Shown here piece by piece: positions 21,146 to 30,143 of a stretch of DNA of 64,000 bases. Location: NCBI GenBank assembly GCA_001660395.1, contig LXWE01000001.1, positions 310,001-374,000 of the forward strand. The letters are read 5' to 3'. This DNA comes from Alteromonadaceae bacterium XY-R5 (lineage in GTDB: Bacteria > Pseudomonadota > Gammaproteobacteria > Enterobacterales > Alteromonadaceae). Both the position numbers and the translations under genes were made by a program. Below the pieces are notes generated by a model. It was not told the origin of the DNA, did no database searches, and worked only from the letters and a program-made list of their open reading frames with translations. The first letter of the stretch is position 1. Each line of letters starts with the position of its first letter.

Positions 21146-22219
21146 TCAGCGCGGAAGAGGTATTCGAGTCAATAATTTCTCGATTTGTAACCTGGCTTTA
21201 AATAACAATGGCGTCCCTGACAACCAGTATAAACATTGCTGTTGCTGCCGAGATTCAACCAGAATGTACAAACGTTTCATTAACTTATTAAAAAGTGTGC
21301 GGTAATGCTTTTCTAGATACTGCCCAACAAACATAAACTGCTGTTGCTCAAAGTCCTGATTTACATAGCGTTTAGGCGCCCTATTTCTAACATAGTCAAC
21401 GAGCTCGAGACCGTTTATTACCAGACATTCACGTTTAAAAGCAGTTATAGCTTGAATACATTGCTTTTTATAGCGATAAAACCACTCTTCTGGGAGTAAA
21501 AAAAACTCATCGGTCCCACCTTCCATAGACTGTAATGCCAGGTCTAACTCTGTATCTAAATTACCGAGAGCAAACTGGTTTAACCAACGTTTTACTTGCA
21601 AAGCTTCATAGCAATAGGAACCGTTAGTTTTCATTACCGGTGTGCTATTTTTAATACCAAATAAGCTAAGAAAATCATCTAGAAGGTCAAATTTAGGTAT
21701 CTCTGCAGGAAAATACGCCCTAACTTGAAATCGTTCTTTACCAATACTTCCTATTTTCTGTCTAAGTATATCCATCGTAGTAGTATGTAGATTTTTACCA
21801 CTTACTAGTTTTTCTGTCCTATGATGGCGCTTAATACCCTGATTGTAGGCTGATTCAAAGGTTTCCAATGGACAACGCAGATAGGCAATAAACAAAGCCG
21901 TTGGGATAGCTCTGGCTAAATCTTCAGACACATAAAAAAAATATTCAGAACTGAGTAATAACGTATCAGCCCCAGTTTGCTCAAACTCACTCAATAAACT
22001 CGCTATGAGTTGATGAGATACCTCCCAACTCCCAATTTCATTCTGTTTGAGTACAGACAACATATTACCCGAACTTACGCCATTCGCCCCTATGTCGTGA
22101 GAAGGGTAATAAATACTTTGCTGTTCTAGCAACGTTGTCCTGTTGGTTAATAACCAATTTTGGATCGCCGATGTTCCAGTCTTCGGCGGTCCAATATGAA
22201 TAATAATGCGCTTACTCAT
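21146..22219 (-). CDS. Sulfotransferase-like protein, paralogue
   Basis: A 357-residue protein closely related to the product of 18393-19751: it shares IIHIGPPKTGTSAIQNWL, the GANGVSSGNMLS motif, LLLSSEYFF and LRCPLETFESAYNQGIKR. It lacks the TPR-like tail. A ribosome site AGGA lies just before the ATG. The two copies around the pyruvyltransferase gene suggest an old duplication with divergence in acceptor use. Activity as a sulfotransferase is inferred from the two PAPS-site patterns. Confidence 0.7.
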   Translation of the reverse strand: MSKRIIIHIGPPKTGTSAIQNWLLTNRTTLLEQQSIYYPSHDIGANGVSSGNMLSVLKQNEIGSWEVSHQLIASLLSEFEQTGADTLLLSSEYFFYVSEDLARAIPTALFIAYLRCPLETFESAYNQGIKRHHRTEKLVSGKNLHTTTMDILRQKIGSIGKERFQVRAYFPAEIPKFDLLDDFLSLFGIKNSTPVMKTNGSYCYEALQVKRWLNQFALGNLDTELDLALQSMEGGTDEFFLLPEEWFYRYKKQCIQAITAFKRECLVINGLELVDYVRNRAPKRYVNQDFEQQQFMFVGQYLEKHYRTLFNKLMKRLYILVESRQQQQCLYWLSGTPLLFKARLQIEKLLTRIPLPR

Positions 22220-22248
22220 GGGTCCTATTTATAACCGACTGCATCCAG

Positions 22249-22650
22249 CTATGCGTTACCAGTTGAGCTAATAACTTCAATTAATTCAGTCGTTGATACA
22301 GATGGAGTTCTTGGTAAATAAACAACTTCACATAGTGACTTAAACTGGTCGAATTTGCCTTCCCAATCATTACCCATTACCAATACATCAGCCTTGTAAT
22401 ACTTGATATACTCTGCCTTTTTCTCTAACGACTCTTCTGGGAAGCAAAGATTAACATAACGCAAGCTATTAATAATTTTCATGCGGTCAGCTTCGTTATA
22501 TATCGGATAACGGCTCTTTTTAGAGTAATTTAAAGCATCAGTAGACACTCCAACAAATAACTGATCACCAAAAGATGCAGCGCGTTGTAATAAGTTAATA
22601 TGGCCTACATGGAACACATCGAAAGTTCCAAAGGTTATGACTGTCTTCAT
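22249..22650 (-). CDS. Glycerol-3-phosphate cytidylyltransferase (TagD-like)
   Basis: A 133-residue nucleotidyltransferase closely resembling Bacillus TagD: VITFGTFDVFHVGHINLL with the HxGH motif at 14-17, VMGNDWEGKFD, and VVYLPRTPSVSTTEL with the RTxxxSTT signature. It would make CDP-glycerol from CTP and glycerol-3-phosphate. The ATG at 22650 has GGGAAG upstream; another ATG at 22665 overlaps the stop of the LicD gene but has no ribosome site. Its position directly after two LicD-family genes suggests it supplies the activated group they transfer. A related alcohol phosphate (ribitol, choline) is a less likely alternative. Confidence 0.85.
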   Translation of the reverse strand: MKTVITFGTFDVFHVGHINLLQRAASFGDQLFVGVSTDALNYSKKSRYPIYNEADRMKIINSLRYVNLCFPEESLEKKAEYIKYYKADVLVMGNDWEGKFDQFKSLCEVVYLPRTPSVSTTELIEVISSTGNA

Positions 22651-22664
22651 ACTGCTTCCCGTCA

Positions 22665-23960
22665 TTAAAAATACAAAAATTTAAAATCTATCTTCGCCTT
22701 TGACCAATTGAACGTCCAAAGGGGATCAGGCTTCTTCCAATTTGGTCCGTAGTTCAGCACTAACAATGGCTCTGGATTTGCGGGCATTGCGATCGGTACC
22801 CCTTCTATCTGTTGATACTGAATCGGAAACACATCCGTCTTTTTCACTTCAGCCCGACCGATTGGGTTCATACTGCATTTTTCACCTTCAATAAATCCGG
22901 TGAAAATATCCAAGTTCTGCCCACCGGGCGTGGTACACCAATAGTGTGCGATACCGGAGGGTGCAACCCTGCAACCTTTGGCCGTTAAAAATTCGACTAA
23001 ACGTTGGCGTTCGTCAAGAATCGCCGCTTCTGTCTGCTCTTTGCTGATATAACAAATATCAACATCATCGTCATGACCAATCAGTTTTCCATCTCGAACG
23101 ATACCCAGTAAGGTGCCTGACGATATGAAGGCTGCCACGCCAAACTCGTCATTCAGCCAGGTCAGCAACGCAGAAAGTTCTTTAAATACCTTTTTCTTCT
23201 CACCCTGGGTTTTAAGGTCGAATGTCTTCATAAATCCATGGGGACCGAAGGCAAGTCCTTTATCTTTCACCAACTCATTTACCTGCTGGTGAAACGACAG
23301 TGCCTGATCTTCCTGGTCATTATTCTTCAGTTTTTTAATGTAAGCGGATGCGGGGCCGGGATCCAAGATACCTGCATGTAACAAAGCCTTTTCATAGTCA
23401 CCTAAAACGCCATTGTTGAAACGTTTTAAGGGGCCCCAGTTATCATACACTTCATGCCAATGATAGAGATCACGGGACACATCGACTTTCAGACTAAGGG
23501 CACGTGTATAATGTTCACCTTCACGATTATAAATGACCAACTTAGCTAAGTTTCTGATGGAATTTAAATCAATAATAATCCAAGGATTGACTTCTCGTTT
23601 AGTATGAAAACCGCTCCCACCACTCTTTTTACCATTTACGAATCCACGGCCATCATATTTTTCTTCATCGTTGTAAGCAGAACTAATAATCGTCTTTTTA
23701 TTTGGCGCAATATTACGACCGGCCTGATTAAAAATCTCGATAGTGTCCAAATGAAATGAAGCATCTGTCTGCAAACTCAAACGCACAAAACGGGCTTTAT
23801 GCGTGGATTCGATCACCAACGGAGAATTACTTTTCGCACCTTTAAATTCGACGATCGGATTCGCCAGTAAGTAGGCATTGATGTCCTCTACCGTTGCTTT
23901 TGCATTTGCTTTTTGCACAACCTGAGGCCTACGCACCAAATGTCTCAAAATTCGCTTCAT
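22665..23960 (-). CDS. LicD family phosphotransferase with discoidin-like N-terminus
   Basis: A 431-residue protein in two parts. Residues about 45-170 look like an F5/8 type C (discoidin) beta-sandwich, with RFVRLSL, FHTKREVNPWIIIDL and a late RDLYHWHEVYDNW. Residues about 255-430 are a LicD nucleotidyltransferase-fold domain with SSGTLLGIVRDGKLIGHDDDVDICY; the DDD run is the metal site. LicD and fukutin-type enzymes transfer phosphocholine or alditol phosphate from CDP donors. The TagD-like gene downstream points to CDP-glycerol. AAGGG lies five bases before the ATG. Confidence 0.8.
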   Translation of the reverse strand: MKRILRHLVRRPQVVQKANAKATVEDINAYLLANPIVEFKGAKSNSPLVIESTHKARFVRLSLQTDASFHLDTIEIFNQAGRNIAPNKKTIISSAYNDEEKYDGRGFVNGKKSGGSGFHTKREVNPWIIIDLNSIRNLAKLVIYNREGEHYTRALSLKVDVSRDLYHWHEVYDNWGPLKRFNNGVLGDYEKALLHAGILDPGPASAYIKKLKNNDQEDQALSFHQQVNELVKDKGLAFGPHGFMKTFDLKTQGEKKKVFKELSALLTWLNDEFGVAAFISSGTLLGIVRDGKLIGHDDDVDICYISKEQTEAAILDERQRLVEFLTAKGCRVAPSGIAHYWCTTPGGQNLDIFTGFIEGEKCSMNPIGRAEVKKTDVFPIQYQQIEGVPIAMPANPEPLLVLNYGPNWKKPDPLWTFNWSKAKIDFKFLYF

Positions 23961-23987
23961 TGTTACCCTTAAAATTCTTTGTGCGCC

Positions 23988-25943
23988 TTATAGTTCATAC
24001 GTCGGGTCCGGTGTTACCCAACCTTCACCATATCTATCCTCAAGGAACCCTTCAATTTTAGCAGGCGCATAAAACTCGAAGCCCTTAAATTCAAATGAAC
24101 TTAGCGGTTCAATAAGTGCGCGCTTAACTTTACGCACCTGATAACCCTCCATATGAGTCCAAACCGACTTAGTATCATCTGGCACCCGATAAATGAAAAA
24201 CAAATCCATATCAAAGTCTTCGAAATAACAGTGCAGATTTAAACTCATGGGCGTTGGAGGGCGACAATTAAGGCCTTTAGCTTTTAGCTTTTCTGCCCAC
24301 TGTTCTGTGGCTTGTCGATAAGTCATCCCTTCAGGAAGATCAACGATCGTGGCCAAATCAATATCGTCATCGTGTGGTAAAAAATCTCCATCACGATACA
24401 TACCCAACAACGTTCCATAACAAGGGAACGCGTCTAAATCAAACGTCTCTTTTAAATAATGAGTAAACCGATGCATTCGTTCTGCCAGAAAAGATGAATC
24501 AAGTTCACTAAACGGCACTGTCAAGCCATGGCGGGTATACATCACTCTGGGCAGATACCTAGCTGTTGAGCCGCCCGCCTCAACGCCTTTAAAAAAATCA
24601 GGTAAATAACTGCGGTTATTACGCAAGAGCGGCTTTACTGTTCGAGCCTGGCTCATTCTATAGGTAGCCAAAAATTGTCCCAGATGCTTAACGAATTTTA
24701 GACTCCACTTTTCACCCAAAACCCATTCATGCAAAGTCAACAAATCTAAACTCAATGAAAATCGGTCTAGCGTTGTATCTATGGTCTTCCATGATTTACC
24801 ATCCCGACTAACCTCAATTAAACGTTGTACGAAAACATCGCCACAGTAACTATCGCCAAACCAGATATTTACTTCACCACCAGCTTGAAATTCTGCTAGC
24901 TGCAACTCAAAAATATGCGGGTGTTGCAGCGACCATATTCTGTCGCGCAGGTGCATTAGACTTTCTTGATAATCTCCAATATCAGGCCTCTCAGTTAGTC
25001 TATGTACTTGTTTACCATATCGAATACTCAAGCTGGCTTCTCTGGGTAACCAGCGACGAAAGCCAACTACCCTAAGATAACGCGTCCCTGGGGGTAGACA
25101 CAGGTTTAGAGCTTGCTCATGTGAACCACCAATATCTGGTGTTGGTGACAAAACTAAAGATTCGATCTCTTCAAGTTCTTTTAATAGGTTGACTCGCCCA
25201 TCAGTTGAAGTTGTCGAACTTAATTGATGTGTAATGGCTTTTTCGAGGCGAACCTTTAACTGGTCAAATCCAAAGTCCGTTAAACTATTATAGAGACGTG
25301 AAATAAGGGCAAGACCTTGTTCCTTGATAGCATTTGCAATGGCTGACGGCTCTGCTCTCCCACCACAGTAAACTCTCCGTCCCAACAAATCGAAACCATC
25401 GATCACTAAACTAGCAGCGCGCATACCAAAGATATCTTTGCGATTAAAAAATTCGATATAAGCGACATTAACTGGCTGACTGAAGCGAATCTCCCACCAA
25501 GGATGAAGCTCTCTTTTTGAATGTGCCTGAACAGAATTACCAATACCACCTCGCATAACTGCCGAAGGATCAGGCAGCACATCAGCAACAGAGCTCATTC
25601 CACATTGATAATCTGATGTCACCTTATTCAGCATGCCCGAACTATCTCTTTCCCATATAGAGATGTAATTGAAATTAAGGGAAACAGGCTTAGGGTCTGT
25701 CAGCCGAAGTCTTATTCGCGACAAGCGTTCATCAACATTGTACTGATAACCTGCTACGTTTCTAAATTTAGAAAAACCAAATCCAGGAAAAGTTCTTTGC
25801 CACCGTAGCTGCAGCGCTTCATTGTTATCACTATGGTTACTGGGCGCTGTTCGATACCAATAATCACGAAATGGTTGTATGACTCTGAGACGTAGTAGAG
25901 ACTGAAACCGCGAGGGGAAGCAACGAAAAATACTATGAAACAT
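23988..25943 (-). CDS. LicD family phosphotransferase with two discoidin-like regions
   Basis: A 651-residue relative of the next gene downstream. Two beta-rich regions precede the catalytic domain: the first has SKRELHPWWEIRF, matching the TKREVNPWIIIDL segment of the 431-residue protein; the second has RYLRVVGFRRW and VSRDGKSWKTIDTT. The C-terminal LicD domain (about 490-650) has PCYGTLLGMYRDGDFLPHDDDIDLA and FEDFDMDLFF. It probably attaches a phospho-alditol to the growing or finished polysaccharide. It is the first minus-strand gene after the inverted sulfotransferase gene. Confidence 0.8.
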   Translation of the reverse strand: MFHSIFRCFPSRFQSLLRLRVIQPFRDYWYRTAPSNHSDNNEALQLRWQRTFPGFGFSKFRNVAGYQYNVDERLSRIRLRLTDPKPVSLNFNYISIWERDSSGMLNKVTSDYQCGMSSVADVLPDPSAVMRGGIGNSVQAHSKRELHPWWEIRFSQPVNVAYIEFFNRKDIFGMRAASLVIDGFDLLGRRVYCGGRAEPSAIANAIKEQGLALISRLYNSLTDFGFDQLKVRLEKAITHQLSSTTSTDGRVNLLKELEEIESLVLSPTPDIGGSHEQALNLCLPPGTRYLRVVGFRRWLPREASLSIRYGKQVHRLTERPDIGDYQESLMHLRDRIWSLQHPHIFELQLAEFQAGGEVNIWFGDSYCGDVFVQRLIEVSRDGKSWKTIDTTLDRFSLSLDLLTLHEWVLGEKWSLKFVKHLGQFLATYRMSQARTVKPLLRNNRSYLPDFFKGVEAGGSTARYLPRVMYTRHGLTVPFSELDSSFLAERMHRFTHYLKETFDLDAFPCYGTLLGMYRDGDFLPHDDDIDLATIVDLPEGMTYRQATEQWAEKLKAKGLNCRPPTPMSLNLHCYFEDFDMDLFFIYRVPDDTKSVWTHMEGYQVRKVKRALIEPLSSFEFKGFEFYAPAKIEGFLEDRYGEGWVTPDPTYEL

Positions 25944-26118
25944 CCAAAAATACCAAATCCTTAAACCAAATGATTGTATCCCAATGTCATAAATATGTCA
26001 CAACCTTCCCCTTCATCATTCAATAAGTTAAACGGTACATGCCTTAAGACAAAGCTGCTGCATCACATCATCTAAAATGCTAGTATGCGACGGAAAGAGG
26101 CTATTCACGAATCACTCC

Positions 26119-27060
26119 ATGCCCAACAAGAAAGTTGTTATTCATATTGGTTCCTATAAGACAGCGACGTCTTACATTCAGAACTTTTTTGCCTTAAACC
26201 AGAAGGAAATTGAGAACCAATTTAACCTGTTATACCCGCAAACAGGGCTAACAAAGTCTCCAACCCGAGGGCTGCGGCATTATCATCTAATCAAGGCGAT
26301 TGAATGTAGTGATCAGTCACTCTTCAAAACATTATGCAATGAAATAAATAACTCATCATTTGATACTGCCTTTATCAGTGCTGAACGTTTAAGCCGCTTA
26401 TCTTTAAATCAAATAGAATATTTCGCTCAGCAACTGAAGTCTTTCGATGTCAAAATTGTCTATGTGCTTCGCAGACAAGATCGACTAATAGAATCTCTCT
26501 ATGCGGAATATGTTCAATATCATGGCTTCAAAAAACCACCTAACGTTTTCATTCAGAAAAATAAACGTCTGTTAGCCTTTAACCAAATTATTCGCCATTG
26601 GGGTAAACACTTTGGCTCACAGAATATTCAATTACTATGTTATGAAACCTGCATAAAGAACGGGCTTATACAGCATTTTATTCGACAAGTTTTAGGTAAG
26701 GAAATCAATATAAAAGATTACCAAGAGCCCAAGAACACCAATCCGTCCTTAGGTGAGAACGGAACGAATTTTATGCTTAATGCCAACAACGCTCTGAGAA
26801 AAACAGATACATTACGTAAGCTAGGACTTAAAAAAGCTACGCAGCCCGATAAACCTCTGAGCATTTTTAGCCGTTGGGAACGATTTAAGTTTATCTGGCA
26901 CTATCGCCGCGATAACTTACGTTTAATTCGTCAAACGGGCGATAATTCAGAGCTAGCCCCGTTGTTAAGTTGGAGGCTTCCTCATTCATATAAGTCATCG
27001 CTAAATATCTCACAAGCATTAATTAACCAAATCAGAAAAGAGCATAAAGCAAAAGATTAA
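26119..27060 (+). CDS. Sulfotransferase-like protein, inverted within the capsule locus
   Basis: A 313-residue P-loop protein with VVIHIGSYKTATSYIQNFF (5'-phosphosulfate loop) and KIVYVLRRQDRLIESLYAEY (3'-phosphate site). It is distantly related to the two proteins at 18393 and 21146. It is the only plus-strand gene in a 31-kb minus-strand locus, facing the GT61 gene at 27082 tail to tail with 21 bases between. The ATG at 26119 gives the family-like N-terminus MPNKKVVIHIG; an ATG at 26077 would add 14 residues. Neither has a strong ribosome site. The opposite orientation suggests separate acquisition or local inversion. Confidence 0.65.
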   Translation: MPNKKVVIHIGSYKTATSYIQNFFALNQKEIENQFNLLYPQTGLTKSPTRGLRHYHLIKAIECSDQSLFKTLCNEINNSSFDTAFISAERLSRLSLNQIEYFAQQLKSFDVKIVYVLRRQDRLIESLYAEYVQYHGFKKPPNVFIQKNKRLLAFNQIIRHWGKHFGSQNIQLLCYETCIKNGLIQHFIRQVLGKEINIKDYQEPKNTNPSLGENGTNFMLNANNALRKTDTLRKLGLKKATQPDKPLSIFSRWERFKFIWHYRRDNLRLIRQTGDNSELAPLLSWRLPHSYKSSLNISQALINQIRKEHKAKD

Positions 27061-27081
27061 AAATTCCGTTGCCGCTCCTAA

Positions 27082-28833
27082 CTATGAAGCTAGTGAAATG
27101 CTTACTGTTGAAGGGATTCCCCTATGCCTTTGATAAGCTTCCAGTACAATATCTGCATGTTTTTTAAGTTGATGCTGATTGGACGAATTAGCATCCAGCA
27201 GAGAACCTTCTATGTAAGATAAAACATCCTCTAGCTCTTGCTGATAGAAGGATTCGAAATCAAATGCCTGCGCAGCTTCTAAACTAATACTTGTTACAAA
27301 TTGAATCAACGATTCTACGCTACTAACAACTGAAATCGCTTGTGTTGTTCTCAAGCTTCCATTAGGGAAGGTCCGAATCGCGCCTAAGATAGTGCATTCA
27401 GTAAAATATCTAACCGTCTTCACCCTTGGACTTAAATTAGCATTAAAAAGTCTTTGTGCTCCAGGTCTTCGATTAAGAATAAACACATCAGCCGATAACT
27501 TACCAAGTAATTCTAACGTATGAATTGCGCTTCCTTCAGAAAAGATAATTTTTTCTGCATGGCTATAATAAGTTAACTGTTCTTTTAAACTGAGTGACTC
27601 TGGAAATAAAACATAAAACCCAACTGACTCAAATAATCTTTCTAAATATTCCTCTCCAGCACAAGAGCCTGATAACTTAAAATGTCTACGACTTACAAAC
27701 AATTGCTTAGGATACGATTTAACTAGCTCAGAAATCGCCAAGTTATTTTGATGAATAGTTAATAAATCGAGATAGCGCTCTGAAATGTCTTCGTCAATTT
27801 TAAAGTAGCTTTGCTGCTTAGGCACATACAACTTTTTAACCAGAGCATTACTATTAATAAAACGAATTTTTTCACGCGGTATAGAAAAATAATCAAACAA
27901 TTCTAGCTGATAAGCACGCAAGTCATCTGCATGCTCTTTCTGAGTCATCCCCTTCTTCTTAGAATACAAAAGCACCACATTGTCTATGCTGATTCCCTTT
28001 TCCTGAGTCAAATAATGATATGCGTATAGCCTGTGTGCGCATTCAGAAATGAAGTGGCCAAAATGGTTGTATATATTCCCCCCAAACAAGCTATTACCGG
28101 ATAAGAGCTTAGGTTTATTGCCACCTTTACTCATTAAATGTCTGGCGTGACGGATATAGTCCTCGTTTGTAACGCTAATATAACCCTTGGCTTTGCCCCT
28201 TACCTGCTCAAATCCAGGCGTCATGTGAGGATGACTGATCCCCCCCTCGACTAGATCTGGGGTAGATGAACGATGTAAAGGAATAACAACTGCGTTTTTC
28301 AATCCAAGAATATCATCATCAGATAGACCTGCCGAGATCGGCTTACAAATTAAGCCTTGGCTTCCCCCAGATGTTAATCTCTTGTTTTCTTTAGGCTTCT
28401 TAACAGGAATTTGTGCAAAATTAACCACTTTGCCCTGACCAACTAATCTAGCTACAGCCAAGTTTCTTTGATATTCATCGCCGGAATCAGTTTGTAAGCC
28501 TTTTTCATTAGATTGAATCAAAAAGACCTGATTATGGTGAAGATAAAAAAGGTGTGAATTGGGGTCTTTTGACATGATCGTCGGGTAATTGAGTTTGAAT
28601 CCAAACTTATTGTTCGGATTAATTCGTTTCAACCCTGGTCGATGGAAAAAACTAACCTTCAATGGCCACCGCTTACCATCGACGACGAACACAAAATCTG
28701 ATTCGACGGGTTCGGCTCTCCCATCACGCACCACCCAACCTGAAGCTTCATTTTTTCCCATATTATCCAATTGAGATTGAATACCCACTTGATTGGGTGA
28801 AAAAAAACCGATGAGTTTAGTAAAAAAGCGCAT
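27082..28833 (-). CDS. GT61 glycosyltransferase with N-terminal GW module
   Basis: A 583-residue protein. The C-terminal two thirds are a GT61 enzyme with HFGHFISECAHRLYAYHYL, LFVSRRHFKLSGSCAGEEYLE, VLFPESLSLKEQLTYY and IIFSEGSAIHTLELLG. The first 85 residues form a separate beta-rich module with GW at 32-33, HRPGL at 64-68 and GFKL at 78-81. The same spacing occurs in two other glycosyltransferases of the locus. AAGGA lies nine bases before the ATG. It would transfer one sugar of the repeat unit; donor unknown. Confidence 0.8.
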   Translation of the reverse strand: MRFFTKLIGFFSPNQVGIQSQLDNMGKNEASGWVVRDGRAEPVESDFVFVVDGKRWPLKVSFFHRPGLKRINPNNKFGFKLNYPTIMSKDPNSHLFYLHHNQVFLIQSNEKGLQTDSGDEYQRNLAVARLVGQGKVVNFAQIPVKKPKENKRLTSGGSQGLICKPISAGLSDDDILGLKNAVVIPLHRSSTPDLVEGGISHPHMTPGFEQVRGKAKGYISVTNEDYIRHARHLMSKGGNKPKLLSGNSLFGGNIYNHFGHFISECAHRLYAYHYLTQEKGISIDNVVLLYSKKKGMTQKEHADDLRAYQLELFDYFSIPREKIRFINSNALVKKLYVPKQQSYFKIDEDISERYLDLLTIHQNNLAISELVKSYPKQLFVSRRHFKLSGSCAGEEYLERLFESVGFYVLFPESLSLKEQLTYYSHAEKIIFSEGSAIHTLELLGKLSADVFILNRRPGAQRLFNANLSPRVKTVRYFTECTILGAIRTFPNGSLRTTQAISVVSSVESLIQFVTSISLEAAQAFDFESFYQQELEDVLSYIEGSLLDANSSNQHQLKKHADIVLEAYQRHRGIPSTVSISLAS

Positions 28834-28904
28834 TAAAAATCATCCTTGATTTGCATTACTGATGCAAACAACATCGCCATCTACGAAAATGGCGACGTCG
28901 AAAG

Positions 28905-30143
28905 CTATTGATAGAAAACTACATGTTTATCAACACAATCACTTATAGATAAGGGTTCACAAATATTTTTAACCATGTCAATACGCAACTCTCTTTGCTT
29001 AATACAGCGGCTTATAGTATCAGCTAAATCGGCCGGGCTACCGTGACGGAAATGAAAACCATCCACCCCATGGCGAACCTTCTCCGCCATACCACCAATA
29101 TCACTTACGATAAGGGGCACCTTCTGCCTAAACGCTTCCTGTATCACCATGGGGGAATTTTCCCACCATACCGAAGGCACCACCGCCCAATCGACGTTCG
29201 ACAGTAACTTAGGCATTTCGGCGCCTTCATAAGGGCCATGAAAATGCACATTACCTTTTACTTTTTTGAGAAGTCCTTGCACCTTCTTTTGATACACGCC
29301 AGATTGGGACTCTAAATTCGCACCGTGGATTTCAATCATCATTTTTCGGCGCAGCTCTCGAGGGACTAAATTAACCGCTGCAATCAGTACATCGATGCCT
29401 TTATAGGGGTTGATTTGACCAAAGTATGCGAACTTGACTAATGAATCTTCAGTTTTGGTGAGAACATCCGCCGATACCTCGACTTCCGGCTGACCATTTT
29501 CAATCATGCTGATAGCTTCAGGCGCGATGCCCCATTCGATATAACGCTGGCGCAAAAACTCCGAAGGCGACACAAAATGATCCACCACCGAAAACATACG
29601 TTTGATGTATTGTTCGCGTAAAAAGAAATCGCCAGGGTTCTTCTCAGGGAAACAACCATGACAATCGCGGGGCGACGCTTTGTAACACAGCTTGCCATTG
29701 GTTTTAATCATCAGGCCTTTTTGATGACAAATAGCCAGATATTCATGCAAGGTTAGCACTATCTTACAATTGGGTAACGACTGACGGATTTCTTCCATTA
29801 TCTCAATACCCAACAAAAAGTAGTGATGCAAATGCACCACGTCGGGCTTTATCAACAGCAGCAAATCGCGAAATTCCTGCCATAAATGACGGGTTTTAAT
29901 GTTCGAAAACAAAAAACCGTCATCCATCATCGTATGAAACAGAATCTCGCGACCTGAATTACGTGACGAAAACGCCGCGCCACCATGAGGCATCTGGCCG
30001 GTACGTGCTAAAAAATAGACATCTTCGCCGCGCCCTTCGAACTCTTTAAACATATTGAAGGCAGCAACCTCAGCCCCGCCCTTGTTCACTTCCGGATGGC
30101 CGTGAGAAATAATCAAAATGCGCTTATTCAGACGTGCACTCAT
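28905..30143 (-). CDS. Glycosyltransferase family 4 protein
   Basis: A 412-residue GT-B enzyme. The N-terminal domain begins ILIISHGHPEVNKGGAEVAAFNMF; the C-terminal domain has AYFGQINPYKGIDVLIAA, HFHGPYEGAEMPKLLSNVDW and VPSVWWENSPMVIQEAF, which holds the EX7E-type donor site. A cysteine set CYKASPRDCHGCFP lies mid-protein, a pattern also present in the GT4 half of the fusion at 34074. The start overlaps the end of the upstream GT2 gene by four bases. Confidence 0.85.
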   Translation of the reverse strand: MSARLNKRILIISHGHPEVNKGGAEVAAFNMFKEFEGRGEDVYFLARTGQMPHGGAAFSSRNSGREILFHTMMDDGFLFSNIKTRHLWQEFRDLLLLIKPDVVHLHHYFLLGIEIMEEIRQSLPNCKIVLTLHEYLAICHQKGLMIKTNGKLCYKASPRDCHGCFPEKNPGDFFLREQYIKRMFSVVDHFVSPSEFLRQRYIEWGIAPEAISMIENGQPEVEVSADVLTKTEDSLVKFAYFGQINPYKGIDVLIAAVNLVPRELRRKMMIEIHGANLESQSGVYQKKVQGLLKKVKGNVHFHGPYEGAEMPKLLSNVDWAVVPSVWWENSPMVIQEAFRQKVPLIVSDIGGMAEKVRHGVDGFHFRHGSPADLADTISRCIKQRELRIDMVKNICEPLSISDCVDKHVVFYQ

